This document shows, piece after piece, positions 25,593-34,379 of a stretch of DNA of 64,000 nucleotides. The DNA comes from Planctomycetaceae bacterium (GTDB taxonomy: Bacteria > Planctomycetota > Planctomycetia > Pirellulales > Thermoguttaceae). The stretch lies in NCBI GenBank assembly GCA_021372005.1, contig JAJFVC010000033.1:25984-89983 (forward strand), read 5' to 3'. The notes beneath the pieces are model-generated. The model ran no database searches, was not told the DNA's origin, and worked only from the letters and a program-made list of their open reading frames with translations. Position numbers and translations under genes: made by a program. Position 1 is the stretch's first letter. Every line of letters starts with the position of its first letter.

Positions 25593-26372
25593 TCACAGGT
25601 AAAAAACAATGCGTTTCTCGAATCGCTTCAGCGCCAGCGACGCTGCAACGACGGTCACGGCGCCGATTGCCGCGCCGAAAAGGACCGACGACCACGACGG
25701 ACATTGGCCCTCCAGCAGCGGTTTTCGCACTAGATCCAACAGCACGGCGAACGGATTCAGCATCGCCACCTGGCGAAATCGCGGCGGCATGCTGTCGACG
25801 TGCCAAAAGATGGGCGTCAGGTAAAACAAAATCTGCATGAGCACTTCAAACAGATGCTGTGAATCCTGAAACAACACGTTGGACAAGCCCGTGCACGCGG
25901 CCAGCGACCAACCGACGACGAACAACAATGCCAGCGTCGGAACCAGGTACACGAGCGCAGGCAAGTTGCCAAATCCCATAAAACACCATACCAATGCGAT
26001 GGCTACGCCAAGTCCGAGCACAAAGTGAAATCCCGCGCCCAAGGTGGTCCGAAGCGGATAGATCGCCAGCGGCGCCGGTTGTTGCTGGATGTAATGTTCG
26101 CCTTGGAAGAAACACTGGCAGCCTTGCATCACGACCGCGGAGATGAAACCCCAGTAGGTCAGGCCGCTCAGCACATACGGCGCATACTCGCGCAGGTTTT
26201 GGTGATACAACTGCTTGAACACCATGCACAAGACGACCGTCATGGCGATCGGATGCAGCAGCGACCATCCGATCCCGATGATGGAGCGACGATAGCGGTT
26301 CCGCAGATCGTTGCGGACCAGCGCCGTCCAAAAATATCGCAACTGCCAAATGTCACGCAGATAGCCGGTCAC
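25593..26372 (-). CDS. Polysaccharide-export ABC-2 permease (Wzm/TagG type)
   Basis: 259 residues. The start is GTG 26372, placed six bases after GGAGG. The family opening (DIWQLRYFWTALVRNDLRNRYRRS, given here as its two halves: DIWQLRYFW and NDLRNRYRRS) is followed by IGIGWSLLHPIAMTVVLCMV and about six membrane helices. The late segment LFEVLMQILFYLTPIFW is characteristic of ABC-2 polysaccharide exporters. It forms the membrane channel for a lipid-linked glycan with the downstream ATPase. It is the first gene of the four-gene minus-strand set. Confidence 0.92.
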   Translation of the reverse strand: MTGYLRDIWQLRYFWTALVRNDLRNRYRRSIIGIGWSLLHPIAMTVVLCMVFKQLYHQNLREYAPYVLSGLTYWGFISAVVMQGCQCFFQGEHYIQQQPAPLAIYPLRTTLGAGFHFVLGLGVAIALVWCFMGFGNLPALVYLVPTLALLFVVGWSLAACTGLSNVLFQDSQHLFEVLMQILFYLTPIFWHVDSMPPRFRQVAMLNPFAVLLDLVRKPLLEGQCPSWSSVLFGAAIGAVTVVAASLALKRFEKRIVFYL

Positions 26373-26572
26373 CTGGAGCCTCCATGCTCAGTCGCGGCGC
26401 AGACTGTCCTGTGCGCCTTCGGACGAAATCGCCGAAGCGTTTGCATCGGGCAACCGCCCGAAGTGGCCCGGAGTATAGCGTTTGGGCGGTCGGCAGATCA
26501 ATGGCATTTCATATTCGGCATTTGCCCCCCGGAACGCGGTTGCCAACTCCTGGCCGGGCGGATCGCAACGGA

Positions 26573-27646
26573 TCAGGCGGCTTTTTCGACCGTTTGGTCC
26601 GCCGGACGCAGCAGGATGTCGCGGCAACGCCAGTTGGTGCGTTTCCAGACTCGAAACGCCTTAGACAGGAAGAAACGCCACGACATGGCGTACCATGGAT
26701 TTCGAGCGAAAATCAGTTGCAGCCGGTCCACGCGGGCCTCGCGGGCCAACTGCAAGGCCCGGGCGATGTCCTCGGGGCGATCATTCCAACGAAAAACGAC
26801 GTATTTCCACACAATGGCCGGCCGTCGCAGGCCGCGGGCGTCGCGATATTCGACCAGCCGCCGCATGTTTTCGTAGGAACGATCAAAGTCGCCGCCACGC
26901 TGGTAACGTTGAACCATCGGCGTCGACACCCCGTCGATCGAGAACAGCAGTTCGTCGAGCAACAGCGCTGCCTCGCGTTTCGGATCGTTGTCCAACAGCA
27001 GTCCGTTGGTCGACGACAGCACGGTCATCGAGGGGTTGCGATGTCGCAGCAGCCGCAACTCGTCGAGAATCGCCGGCGAATAGAACGGTTCGCCCAGATT
27101 GTAGTAGCCGCAGTATTCCGCGCCGAGTTGATGCAGCGTTTCGGAGATGATCTCCACGTCGGCCAGCGAGAGCGACTGGCCTCGACCACGCGTTTGCAGG
27201 ATCGTCTCGCGGCAGCAGCTCACGCACCGTAAATTGCAGCGGACCGTGTTTTCGACGCTCAGGCCCTTGGGCCCCTGAAATTGATCGGCACGGCGTCTCG
27301 CCTCGTCCCGCGGGACCGATTGCAGGTGCCAGCAGGCGGCGCATCGGGCCAACGGCAACCGCCCGGCGGCCAGTTGTCGGCGAAAACCCTTGGCCTTCGG
27401 ACCGCGTAGGATCTCGACCAGCGGCGTAGTTCGCAATAGCCCGAGTTGCCCACGTCCGTCGATGTCCTGGCAATTGCAACTGACGGTCATGTCGGAGTTG
27501 ATGAATAGTCCGTCGGGCGCCAACCCGGCCAGCGAACGGCAAACAAATCCGCGTTGACGCCACCGTGCGCGCAACTCCAAAAGCCGCCGGGCGGTTGCAA
27601 GCAATCGCTGACGGGTTCGGTAGTTGGCCGGTTGACGGGTTTTCAT
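26573..27646 (-). CDS. Radical SAM protein with N-terminal SPASM-like region
   Basis: 357 residues from ATG 27646 (a further ATG lies 12 codons upstream). The radical SAM core is in the second half: the 4Fe-4S motif CNLRCVSC (C137, C141, C144) with an adjacent fourth Cys, then GYYNLGEPFYSPAILDEL (GGEP-like strand), LSSTNGLLL and LLFSIDGV. The first half (residues about 55-110) looks like a SPASM or auxiliary-cluster region, which normally lies C-terminal: SCNCQDIDGRGQLGLL, TTPLVEILRGP and RCAACWH (C57, C59, C102, C105). The domain order therefore appears permuted. It lies 200 bp upstream of the polysaccharide ABC permease on the same strand, so a role in glycan modification or cell-surface maturation is possible. 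Confidence 0.85.
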   Translation of the reverse strand: MKTRQPANYRTRQRLLATARRLLELRARWRQRGFVCRSLAGLAPDGLFINSDMTVSCNCQDIDGRGQLGLLRTTPLVEILRGPKAKGFRRQLAAGRLPLARCAACWHLQSVPRDEARRRADQFQGPKGLSVENTVRCNLRCVSCCRETILQTRGRGQSLSLADVEIISETLHQLGAEYCGYYNLGEPFYSPAILDELRLLRHRNPSMTVLSSTNGLLLDNDPKREAALLLDELLFSIDGVSTPMVQRYQRGGDFDRSYENMRRLVEYRDARGLRRPAIVWKYVVFRWNDRPEDIARALQLAREARVDRLQLIFARNPWYAMSWRFFLSKAFRVWKRTNWRCRDILLRPADQTVEKAA

Positions 27647-27792
27647 AGCAAGAACGCTCGGAGGGCGGCGATTTTTCGCCAATTTTGGGTCTTGTCGTGA
27701 CGGAAAGATACGACGCCGTCGTCCGACGTGTCAATCGCAATCCTCGCATCCCCCCCTTGTCGCCCTGGGAACCGCCGCGGTCTAATGCAGAA

Positions 27793-28878
27793 ATGAGTCG
27801 GGTGATTTTGGCGATGTCGGGCGGGGTGGACAGCAGCGTGGCCGCTTGGCTCTTGCGCGAGCAGGGCCATGAGGTGATCGGCGTTTTTATGCGGCACGGT
27901 CAGGAGCCGCCGTTGGCCGAAACGGCCGTGTGCAACCGGCAAGGCTGTTGCTCGGCCGCCGACGCCGCCGACGCCCGACGTGTGGCCGACCGATTCCATT
28001 TGCCTTTCTATGCGGTGGATTTTCGGCGGGATTTCGACCGGGTGGTCGATTATTTCGTCGCCCAATACACCGCGGGGCGGACGCCCAACCCGTGCATCGT
28101 GTGCAACACCTGGCTGAAGTTCGGCCGGTTGTTCGAGTTTGCCGATCGGTTGGGGGCGGAGTTCGTCGCCACGGGCCATTATGCACGGTTGGTTGTCGGT
28201 CCGGGCGGTGACGTGGCGCTTTGCCGCGGATTGGACTCCTCGAAAGATCAATCTTACGTGTTGTTCGGCATTCCTCGTCCATTGCTGCGGCGATTGCTGT
28301 TCCCCGTCGGCGAGCACCGTAAGGACAAGATTCGAGCCATCGCCGAACGGTTGGGCTTGCACGTGGCGGCCAAACGCGACAGTCAAGAGATCTGCTTCGT
28401 GCCCGACCAGGACCACGCCCGATTTGTTCGGCAGCGTCGCGGACCGTTGGACACCTCGGGCGAGATCGTCACCAGCGACGGTCGCGTAGTCGGTCGACAC
28501 GATGGATTCGAGCGTTTTACGGTCGGTCAGCGCAAGGGGCTGCGCGTGGCGCTCGGCCAGCCGCGTTACGTGTTGCGCATCGAGCCTGAGACGCATCGCG
28601 TCGTGATCGGCGGGCACGATGAGCTGGCTCGCAACGAGTTGACCGCCGCCGATGCGAATTGGCTGGTCGACGGGACGACCGACGGCGGTGGTTCGGACGT
28701 GATTCCGCTCCAAGTCAAAATTCGCTACCGCAGTCGGCCGGTGGACGCGCGAGTGACCCGGCTGCCCAACCAACGGTTTCACGTGGCGTTCGAGCAGCCG
28801 TGTTTCGGCGTTGCGCCAGGCCAAGCCGCGGTGTGTTACCAGGCGGACCGTGTATTGGGCGGCGGTTGGATTGAATAA
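27793..28878 (+). CDS. mnmA: tRNA-specific 2-thiouridylase MnmA
   Basis: 361 residues. The frame opens earlier, but ATG 27793 gives the conserved N-terminus. The PP-loop SGGVDSSV lies at about 9-16. The catalytic Cys pair is present: C101 in NPCIVCN and C201 in DSQEICFV. Further hallmarks are FVATGHYARL, DSSKDQSYVLFGI and TVGQRKGLRVALGQPRYVL. MnmA transfers sulfur to U34 of Lys, Glu and Gln tRNAs in the cytoplasm, using ATP to activate the uridine and receiving sulfur from a persulfide relay. Divergently transcribed from the radical SAM gene. No tRNA or sulfur-relay gene is adjacent. Confidence 0.96.
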   Translation: MSRVILAMSGGVDSSVAAWLLREQGHEVIGVFMRHGQEPPLAETAVCNRQGCCSAADAADARRVADRFHLPFYAVDFRRDFDRVVDYFVAQYTAGRTPNPCIVCNTWLKFGRLFEFADRLGAEFVATGHYARLVVGPGGDVALCRGLDSSKDQSYVLFGIPRPLLRRLLFPVGEHRKDKIRAIAERLGLHVAAKRDSQEICFVPDQDHARFVRQRRGPLDTSGEIVTSDGRVVGRHDGFERFTVGQRKGLRVALGQPRYVLRIEPETHRVVIGGHDELARNELTAADANWLVDGTTDGGGSDVIPLQVKIRYRSRPVDARVTRLPNQRFHVAFEQPCFGVAPGQAAVCYQADRVLGGGWIE

Positions 28879-29307
28879 CGCACGTTTTGACTTGCGGTAA
28901 TGTAGTATTTATTGGGGGTGTGATCATGATGACATTTGGGTAAAAAAGTTAGCGCAGAATGTTCTTTGGTGGTGTTTCATGGGCCGTGGTGGCTTTTTTT
29001 TGTCGGATCGTTGACGGGACGGAAAAAGTTGTTATTTTGAAGAAGTGGTTCGATTGTGCCTTTTTTGACAGAATCGACGTCTTTTCTCGTTCTTTTGGTT
29101 GTTTGACTTTTATCGGAGGCAGCGTCAGCGGCCCGTTGGGTTTGAATCGATCGAGGTGTGCCGGCGAAGGTTCGGGGTCTGTCATTGCGTTGACAGATTG
29201 CTGCAATCTGGGTGGTCGGCGGCGGTGTGCCTTGGTTGACGGTTCCATCGGGTCGGATGTCGCCGGAGACGTTCGGTCTCGCGGCGGCCAGGAGCGAAGC
29301 ATTCACT
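28879..29307. other. Lower-GC intergenic region upstream of the sigma-54 activator
   Basis: About 430 bp, visibly richer in T than its surroundings (for example T-runs near 28995, 29060 and 29090). An open frame at 28959-29429 has no ribosome site, odd composition and overlaps the activator gene, so I do not accept it. ATCATGAT-type palindromic words near 28922-28931 could be protein sites. No sigma-54 promoter core (TGGCAC, then TTGC) was seen. Confidence 0.4.
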
Positions 29308-30258
29308 ATGAGCATCTCATCGCGGTCGGAAGTGGATTTTCCGCAAATTGTTGGTGCTTCTCCAGCGATCGCCGAAGTTCTTCGACTTGTCGACAGCGTC
29401 GCGGCCAGCGACTGCTGCGTTCTGATTGAGGGCGAAAGTGGCACGGGCAAAGAGTTGGTGGCCCGTCGGCTGTGCGCCAAAAGTTCTCGCCGGAATCAGC
29501 CGTTTATCCCGGTCAATTGCGCCGGCGTCAGTCAATCGCTGTTCGAGAGCCAGTTTTTCGGGCATGTACGTGGGGCGTTCACCGGCGCCGAGCAAAGCAC
29601 GCTGGGCATGATCCGGGCGGCCGATCGCGGCACGCTCTTCTTGGACGAAGTCGCCGAAATTCCGCTCAACTTGCAGCCCAAGCTGTTGCGCGTCATCCAG
29701 GAACGCGAGGTGGTACCGGTCGGCAATCCGATCCCCATCAAAATTGATACACGGTTTGTGGCGGGCACCAATCGGAATTTGCGGGAGATGGTCCGCAAAA
29801 ACGAGTTCCGCGAAGATCTTTATTATCGGTTGAACATCGTACGCGTGGTGGTACCGCCGTTGCGCGATCGCGTCGAGGACGTTCCCGTTCTGCTCGATCA
29901 CTTCTTTGCGGTATACTCGCGTCAATACCAGCGGCCGGTTCCGGCGGTCAGCCGCGCCGTGCGAAGCCTGTTGATGGGCTATCCTTGGCCGGGCAACGTC
30001 CGCGAATTAGCCGCCTGGGTTGAGCGGCTCTACGCCACCGGGCTCGATGCCGAGGTGCTCGTTGAAATGTTGCTGTTGGAGTCGGATTCGCCGCGTGAGT
30101 CGCTATCGACCGACGATTTGAGCCTCGATCAGATCGAACGGCGAGCGATTGCCCGGGCGATGGATCTTTCGGACTTCAATCAGCGCAAGGCCGCGCGGAT
30201 GCTCAAGGTCCACCGCGCCACGCTGGCCCGCAAGCTGAAAAAACACAAGCTGACCTGA
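29308..30258 (+). CDS. Sigma-54-dependent transcriptional activator lacking a sensor domain
   Basis: 316 residues from ATG 29308 (CAGGAG lies 13 bases upstream, rather far; two earlier in-frame starts exist at 29212 and 29257). The AAA+ central domain starts almost at once: Walker A GESGTGKE near 43-50, the sigma-54 contact loop GAFTGA near 89-94, Walker B GTLFLDE near 107-113 and the sensor region RFVAGTNRNL. Residues about 275-313 are a Fis-type helix-turn-helix (FNQRKAARMLKVHRATLARK). There is no receiver, GAF or PAS domain. Activators of this kind (PspF type) are usually controlled by a partner protein rather than phosphorylation. No target promoter was found nearby. Confidence 0.92.
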   Translation: MSISSRSEVDFPQIVGASPAIAEVLRLVDSVAASDCCVLIEGESGTGKELVARRLCAKSSRRNQPFIPVNCAGVSQSLFESQFFGHVRGAFTGAEQSTLGMIRAADRGTLFLDEVAEIPLNLQPKLLRVIQEREVVPVGNPIPIKIDTRFVAGTNRNLREMVRKNEFREDLYYRLNIVRVVVPPLRDRVEDVPVLLDHFFAVYSRQYQRPVPAVSRAVRSLLMGYPWPGNVRELAAWVERLYATGLDAEVLVEMLLLESDSPRESLSTDDLSLDQIERRAIARAMDLSDFNQRKAARMLKVHRATLARKLKKHKLT

Positions 30259-30292
30259 CCGTCCTTGCGATCGGGCGGCTGCGTCCCTGCGG

Positions 30293-32338
30293 CTATCGGC
30301 GCGGAATCCAGTTGAAGTCGAGCCCGAACACCCAGATCGTCAGCAGCAGAATCAACGCCAGGCCCAGATAGGTCAGCACGACCTGCACGTGTTCGTTGGC
30401 CGGCTTGCCGCGGATGCCCTCGTAAATCAGAAACATCATGAGGCCGCCGTCGAGCACCGGGATCGGCAAAAAGTTCAGCACGGCCAGGTTCGCGCTGAGC
30501 ATCGTCAGGAACAGCAGCAGCTTGGCGACGCCCTGATCGGCGCTGTGGACGGCCCAGCCGATGATGCCGACCGGGCCAACCAGATTGCGGCCCGACACTT
30601 GTCCCGTGCCCAGGGCCTTCAACGTGCGGAACACCATCGTCAAGGCGTCGAGGGTTTCTTGTCCGCCCATGCGGAGCGCCTGACCGAACGAATCGGCGCC
30701 ATGCAGAAACCGCATCGGCTCGAACACAAATCCGCGGTCGGGGGTGAACCAATCGGTCGCCATGACGGGCTTGAGCGTTACGGTTTTCCTTTGCTCGTCG
30801 CGCAGGAAGGTCAAGTCGACCGACGTGCCGGGCAACGTGGTTTGCAGCGCGCTGAAGAACGTCGGCCAGCTCAGTTCCTTTTCGCCGAGCGGGATGGCGA
30901 TGGCCTTTTGTTTGAGATCCAAGTCGGGCAAGGCGTTTTTTTCGATCTTCGCCTCCAACAACAAATCGCCGGCCTGCAAACCGGCCTTGGCGGCGGGACT
31001 GTCTTTTGCGACGCGCTCGACGCGGTTGAGCACTTGATAGGCCAACCCCAACGATTCAACGCCCACCGGAGCGCCGATCGTTTGCGGCGGCATGTAGCTC
31101 GACGGCTCGCGGAGCACGACCGACACCACGACCGGCGAGCCTTTGCGATCGAGCGTCAACCGGACGGTCTTGCCGGCCTGGGCGTTCAACTGATCGGGCA
31201 GACGCATGGGGTCGTCGATTGGACGGCCGTCGACCCGTTCGAGCCGATCGCCGCGCTGGATGCCGGCCTTGGCCGCCGGCGAGTCGGATTGGACCGCCGC
31301 GACGTCGCCCATCGTCAAAACAAGCCCCAACTGCCGAACCGGGTTCGGCGCGACCGAGATTTGTTTGAGTACGACCGAGTCGGGGCCCGTGCGGCGATTC
31401 ACCGTCACGTGGATCGTTTGGTCGGCTGTTCGGGCCAAGGCTGCGTTGATTTGGGCGTAATCGTCGACTGGTTTGCCGTCGATCGAGAGAATCACGTCGC
31501 CGTTTTGAAACCCGGGCGAGGCCGCGGCGGCCGTTGTGCCGGGCCAGACCGCCGGGCTGTTCTGCACAAGCCACGTCTTGCGGTCGTCGGCCAATCGATT
31601 GGTGATGGGGCCGCTGACGCCGACGAAAAACGCCCCGAACATCTGATCGGGCAGGACCGTGATCGTCAGCGGCTGCGCCGCGCCGCGGCGGCGAACCAGC
31701 ATCGGCACGCCGCTCTCGGGAAGATCGCCCAACGAGATGGTCTTCTGCAGATCGCGGAACTCGCGCATCGGCTTGCCGCCGATCTCCAAAATTTCGTCGC
31801 CCGCCTGAAGGCCCGCCCGCCACGCCGGCATTCCTGGAAACACGCCGCCGACGATGCACGGCGACTGCTCGACGTGGATCCAATAGGCGGCCACCGCCAA
31901 GACGAACGCAAAAATCAGGTTCATCACGACGCCGGCCGAGACGATCGCCATGCGTTTCGGCACGCTCTGGGCCAAAAAACTGCGAGGATCGTAGCCGAGG
32001 ACAGGTGTTTCAGCGGTTTCCTCGCTTCCCGTCCCTCGCCCCTCGTTTCCTTTTTGGGCCCGTTCCATCTCTTCGCGCAGTCGAGCGGGATTGTCTTCCT
32101 GGCCGAGCATCTTCACATAGCCGCCCAACGGAAAGATGCCGATGCCGTACTCGGTTTCGCCCCACTGGAACTTGCAGAGCTTCAGGCCGCCGAAGTCGAA
32201 CCCGAGATAAAACTTCTCGCATTTGACGCCGCAGCACTTGGCCACCAAAAAATGGCCCAGTTCGTGAACGAACACGACAAACCCCAGGCCGAAGGCGACC
32301 ATGAGCACGATGACGATCCAGCCGATTACGTACAACAA
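30293..32338 (-). CDS. rseP: Site-2 metalloprotease RseP-like, with about four PDZ modules
   Basis: 681 residues, compared with about 450 for E. coli RseP. The start is taken as TTG 32338 because AGGAGG lies seven bases upstream at 32346-32351; no ATG fits. Zinc site HELGH lies at residues 25-29 in the first helix, and the third ligand motif NFLPIPVLDGG is near the C-terminus. Between them are about four PDZ-like modules (for example WRAGLQAGDEILEIGGKPM, FQNGDVILSIDGKPVDD, AKAGIQRGDRLERVDGRPI, AKAGLQAGDLLLEAKI). RseP cleaves membrane anti-sigma factors and signal-peptide remnants. It overlaps the dxr stop by 13 bases, so the two are translationally coupled. Confidence 0.92.
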   Translation of the reverse strand: MLYVIGWIVIVLMVAFGLGFVVFVHELGHFLVAKCCGVKCEKFYLGFDFGGLKLCKFQWGETEYGIGIFPLGGYVKMLGQEDNPARLREEMERAQKGNEGRGTGSEETAETPVLGYDPRSFLAQSVPKRMAIVSAGVVMNLIFAFVLAVAAYWIHVEQSPCIVGGVFPGMPAWRAGLQAGDEILEIGGKPMREFRDLQKTISLGDLPESGVPMLVRRRGAAQPLTITVLPDQMFGAFFVGVSGPITNRLADDRKTWLVQNSPAVWPGTTAAAASPGFQNGDVILSIDGKPVDDYAQINAALARTADQTIHVTVNRRTGPDSVVLKQISVAPNPVRQLGLVLTMGDVAAVQSDSPAAKAGIQRGDRLERVDGRPIDDPMRLPDQLNAQAGKTVRLTLDRKGSPVVVSVVLREPSSYMPPQTIGAPVGVESLGLAYQVLNRVERVAKDSPAAKAGLQAGDLLLEAKIEKNALPDLDLKQKAIAIPLGEKELSWPTFFSALQTTLPGTSVDLTFLRDEQRKTVTLKPVMATDWFTPDRGFVFEPMRFLHGADSFGQALRMGGQETLDALTMVFRTLKALGTGQVSGRNLVGPVGIIGWAVHSADQGVAKLLLFLTMLSANLAVLNFLPIPVLDGGLMMFLIYEGIRGKPANEHVQVVLTYLGLALILLLTIWVFGLDFNWIPRR

Positions 32339-33486
32339 CGCAACACCTCCTGGCGAGCCCAACGGTCCGTTTCGAGCACTTGTTCGAGCGTGGGGTTGGA
32401 GTGGAATGGATGAATTTGCAAAACGCCGCGACAGACCGGCACAATGTCGCGGAAACCGAGCCGATGGTCAAGGAACGCCGCCACGGCCGCTTCGTTGGCC
32501 CCGTTGATCGCCGCGCCGGCCGTGCCTCCGGCGGCCGCCACTTCGAGGCCCAACCGCAAGGCGTCGAATCGCTCGAAATCGGGCGGCTCCAGACGCAAGT
32601 CCATCGCCCGGGCCCAGTCGAGCTTGGCCGCAACGCCTTCGCAACGGTTCGGCCACGTCAATGCGTACTGGATCGGCAGCTTCATGTCCGGAGGGCTGAG
32701 CTGTGCGATCACCGAGCCGTCTTGATATTCTACCATCGAATGAATGATCGACTGCGGATGGATCATGACCGCAATCTGATCGGGTGAAAGGTCGAAAAGC
32801 CACCGGGCCTCGATGATCTCCAACGCTTTGTTCATCAGTGTGGCCGAATCAATCGTTATTTTCGGCCCCATCGCCCACGTGGGATGGGCCAACGCGTCGG
32901 CCACCGTCACCTGGGCGAGCTGTTCGAGCGAAAACGTGCGGAACGGCCCCCCGCTGGCGGTAAGCACTACCCGGCGCACCTCTTCGCGCCGTCCGGCCTG
33001 CATCGCTTGGAACACCGCCCCGTGTTCGCTGTCGACCGGCAGGATGTTGGCTCGCTTGCGACGGGCGAGGTCCATCACCAACGGCCCGCCGACCACGAGG
33101 CTCTCCTTGTTGGCTAGCGCCACGGTTTTGCCGGCCTCCAGAGCCGCCCAAGTGCCTCGGAGGCCCGCGCTGCCGACAATCGCCGAAACGACGGTGTCGA
33201 CGGTCGACTCCCCAGCCAAGCGAGCGGCGGCATCGTGTCCGACGGCCAACTCCACGCCGGGCGGCAATGCGGACCAATCCTGGTTGGAGGCCGCCATGGG
33301 ATCGGTGACGACGATTTTTTGGGGATGGGCCGCTTGGGCCTGTTCCAACAGTTGTTGGGTGTTGCGATGGGCGGTCAGTCCATAGGCCCGCAAACTCCCC
33401 CCCGAGGCGGCAATCACCTCCAGCGTGCTGCGGCCGATGCTGCCGGTCGAGCCCAGGACGACAATGTTTTTGGCACAGTGGTTCAT
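32326..33486 (-). CDS. dxr: 1-deoxy-D-xylulose 5-phosphate reductoisomerase
   Basis: 386 residues. NADPH-binding GSTGSIGRSTLEV is near the start. The metal and substrate site is intact: LPVDSEHGAVFQAM, LTASGGPFR, HPTWAMGPKITIDSATLMNK and the EIIEARWLF segment, then the flexible loop near HPQSIIHSMVEY. It converts DXP to MEP, the committed step of the non-mevalonate isoprenoid pathway, in the cytoplasm. The 3' end overlaps the rseP start. Pairing of dxr with rseP is common in bacteria and links isoprenoid/undecaprenol supply with envelope quality control. Length is normal. Confidence 0.97.
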   Translation of the reverse strand: MNHCAKNIVVLGSTGSIGRSTLEVIAASGGSLRAYGLTAHRNTQQLLEQAQAAHPQKIVVTDPMAASNQDWSALPPGVELAVGHDAAARLAGESTVDTVVSAIVGSAGLRGTWAALEAGKTVALANKESLVVGGPLVMDLARRKRANILPVDSEHGAVFQAMQAGRREEVRRVVLTASGGPFRTFSLEQLAQVTVADALAHPTWAMGPKITIDSATLMNKALEIIEARWLFDLSPDQIAVMIHPQSIIHSMVEYQDGSVIAQLSPPDMKLPIQYALTWPNRCEGVAAKLDWARAMDLRLEPPDFERFDALRLGLEVAAAGGTAGAAINGANEAAVAAFLDHRLGFRDIVPVCRGVLQIHPFHSNPTLEQVLETDRWARQEVLRCCT

Positions 33487-33641
33487 GGCGGATACGCGTC
33501 ATTGTAGGGACCCCTCCGATCGGCGGCAACCCGTTTCTGGGCGGCTCGGACTCTGTCGGCGGCGCCTGCTGTGCGGATTTTTCCAACCCGACAAGCCCGA
33601 TTGACCTTCCAAGAGACCTCCGACCGAACAAGAAGAAAAAT

Positions 33642-34349
33642 ATGCCGGAGCCTCCAAAACACGCGCCGTTCGGTCAGATGGCCGAACGATACTGGGTCGA
33701 ATCGCGCCGGCCGCTGGCCAGCCTGGTGTTTGTCGCGCCGCTGTTGGTGTTGTATGAAGTCGGCGTGTTGGCGCTCGGCGTTCACCAGAATGGGGCCGAC
33801 GCCGCTTTGCAGCATCTGTTGGAGATGCTCGGATTTGGCCAGCATGTGGTGCCGGCCTTTCTGTTGGTTTGCATTCTGTTGGGTTGGCACTATCTGGCCC
33901 ACGAACCTTGGCAACTCTCCGGCGGAATTTTGTCGGGCATGGCCGCCGAATCGCTCTTGCTGGGCCTGGTGCTGCGCGTGATTTCGTTCGTGCAGAATGC
34001 GATGATGAGCCTTGGGGCGACCGTCAAGGCGAGCCTCGGGTTTCTGGGGGCCGGCATCTATGAAGAGCTCGTGTTTCGGCTGATTCTGATGTCGATCCTG
34101 GTTTGGGCGTTTCGCCATGCGAAACTTACGCCGCGGATGAGCGTGATCGCGGCCGTCGCGCTGAGCAGCGTGCTGTTTGCCGCGGCCCATAACGTGGGAC
34201 CCTACGGCGAGACCTTGGCGTGGTCCCGATTCTTATTCCGCACGTTGGCCGGCGTATTCTTCGCCGTTGTGTTCTGGTATCGAGGATTTGGAATCGCCGC
34301 CGGATGCCACGCCGCCTACGACATCCTCGTCTGCCTGTTCCACGATTGA
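33642..34349 (+). CDS. CPBP-family intramembrane metalloprotease
   Basis: 235 residues and about six to seven membrane helices. The family's three catalytic motifs are all present: EELVFR (EExxxR) near 142-147, FAAAH (FxxxH) near 185, and a third motif HAAYD near 226. CPBP (Abi/Rce1-like) proteases cut within membranes; bacterial members act in bacteriocin immunity or protein processing, but the substrate here is unknown. It starts 155 bp from the dxr start and is transcribed away from it. The ribosome site is weak (AAGAAGAAAA). Confidence 0.9.
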   Translation: MPEPPKHAPFGQMAERYWVESRRPLASLVFVAPLLVLYEVGVLALGVHQNGADAALQHLLEMLGFGQHVVPAFLLVCILLGWHYLAHEPWQLSGGILSGMAAESLLLGLVLRVISFVQNAMMSLGATVKASLGFLGAGIYEELVFRLILMSILVWAFRHAKLTPRMSVIAAVALSSVLFAAAHNVGPYGETLAWSRFLFRTLAGVFFAVVFWYRGFGIAAGCHAAYDILVCLFHD

Positions 34350-34379
34350 GTGGCGTCGAAACGCAAGACGACCGCCGAG

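Noticed and set aside
28959..29429. 156-codon frame before the sigma-54 activator
   Set aside because: No ribosome site, overlaps the true gene by 120 bp, Cys/Ser/Arg-rich translation without motifs.
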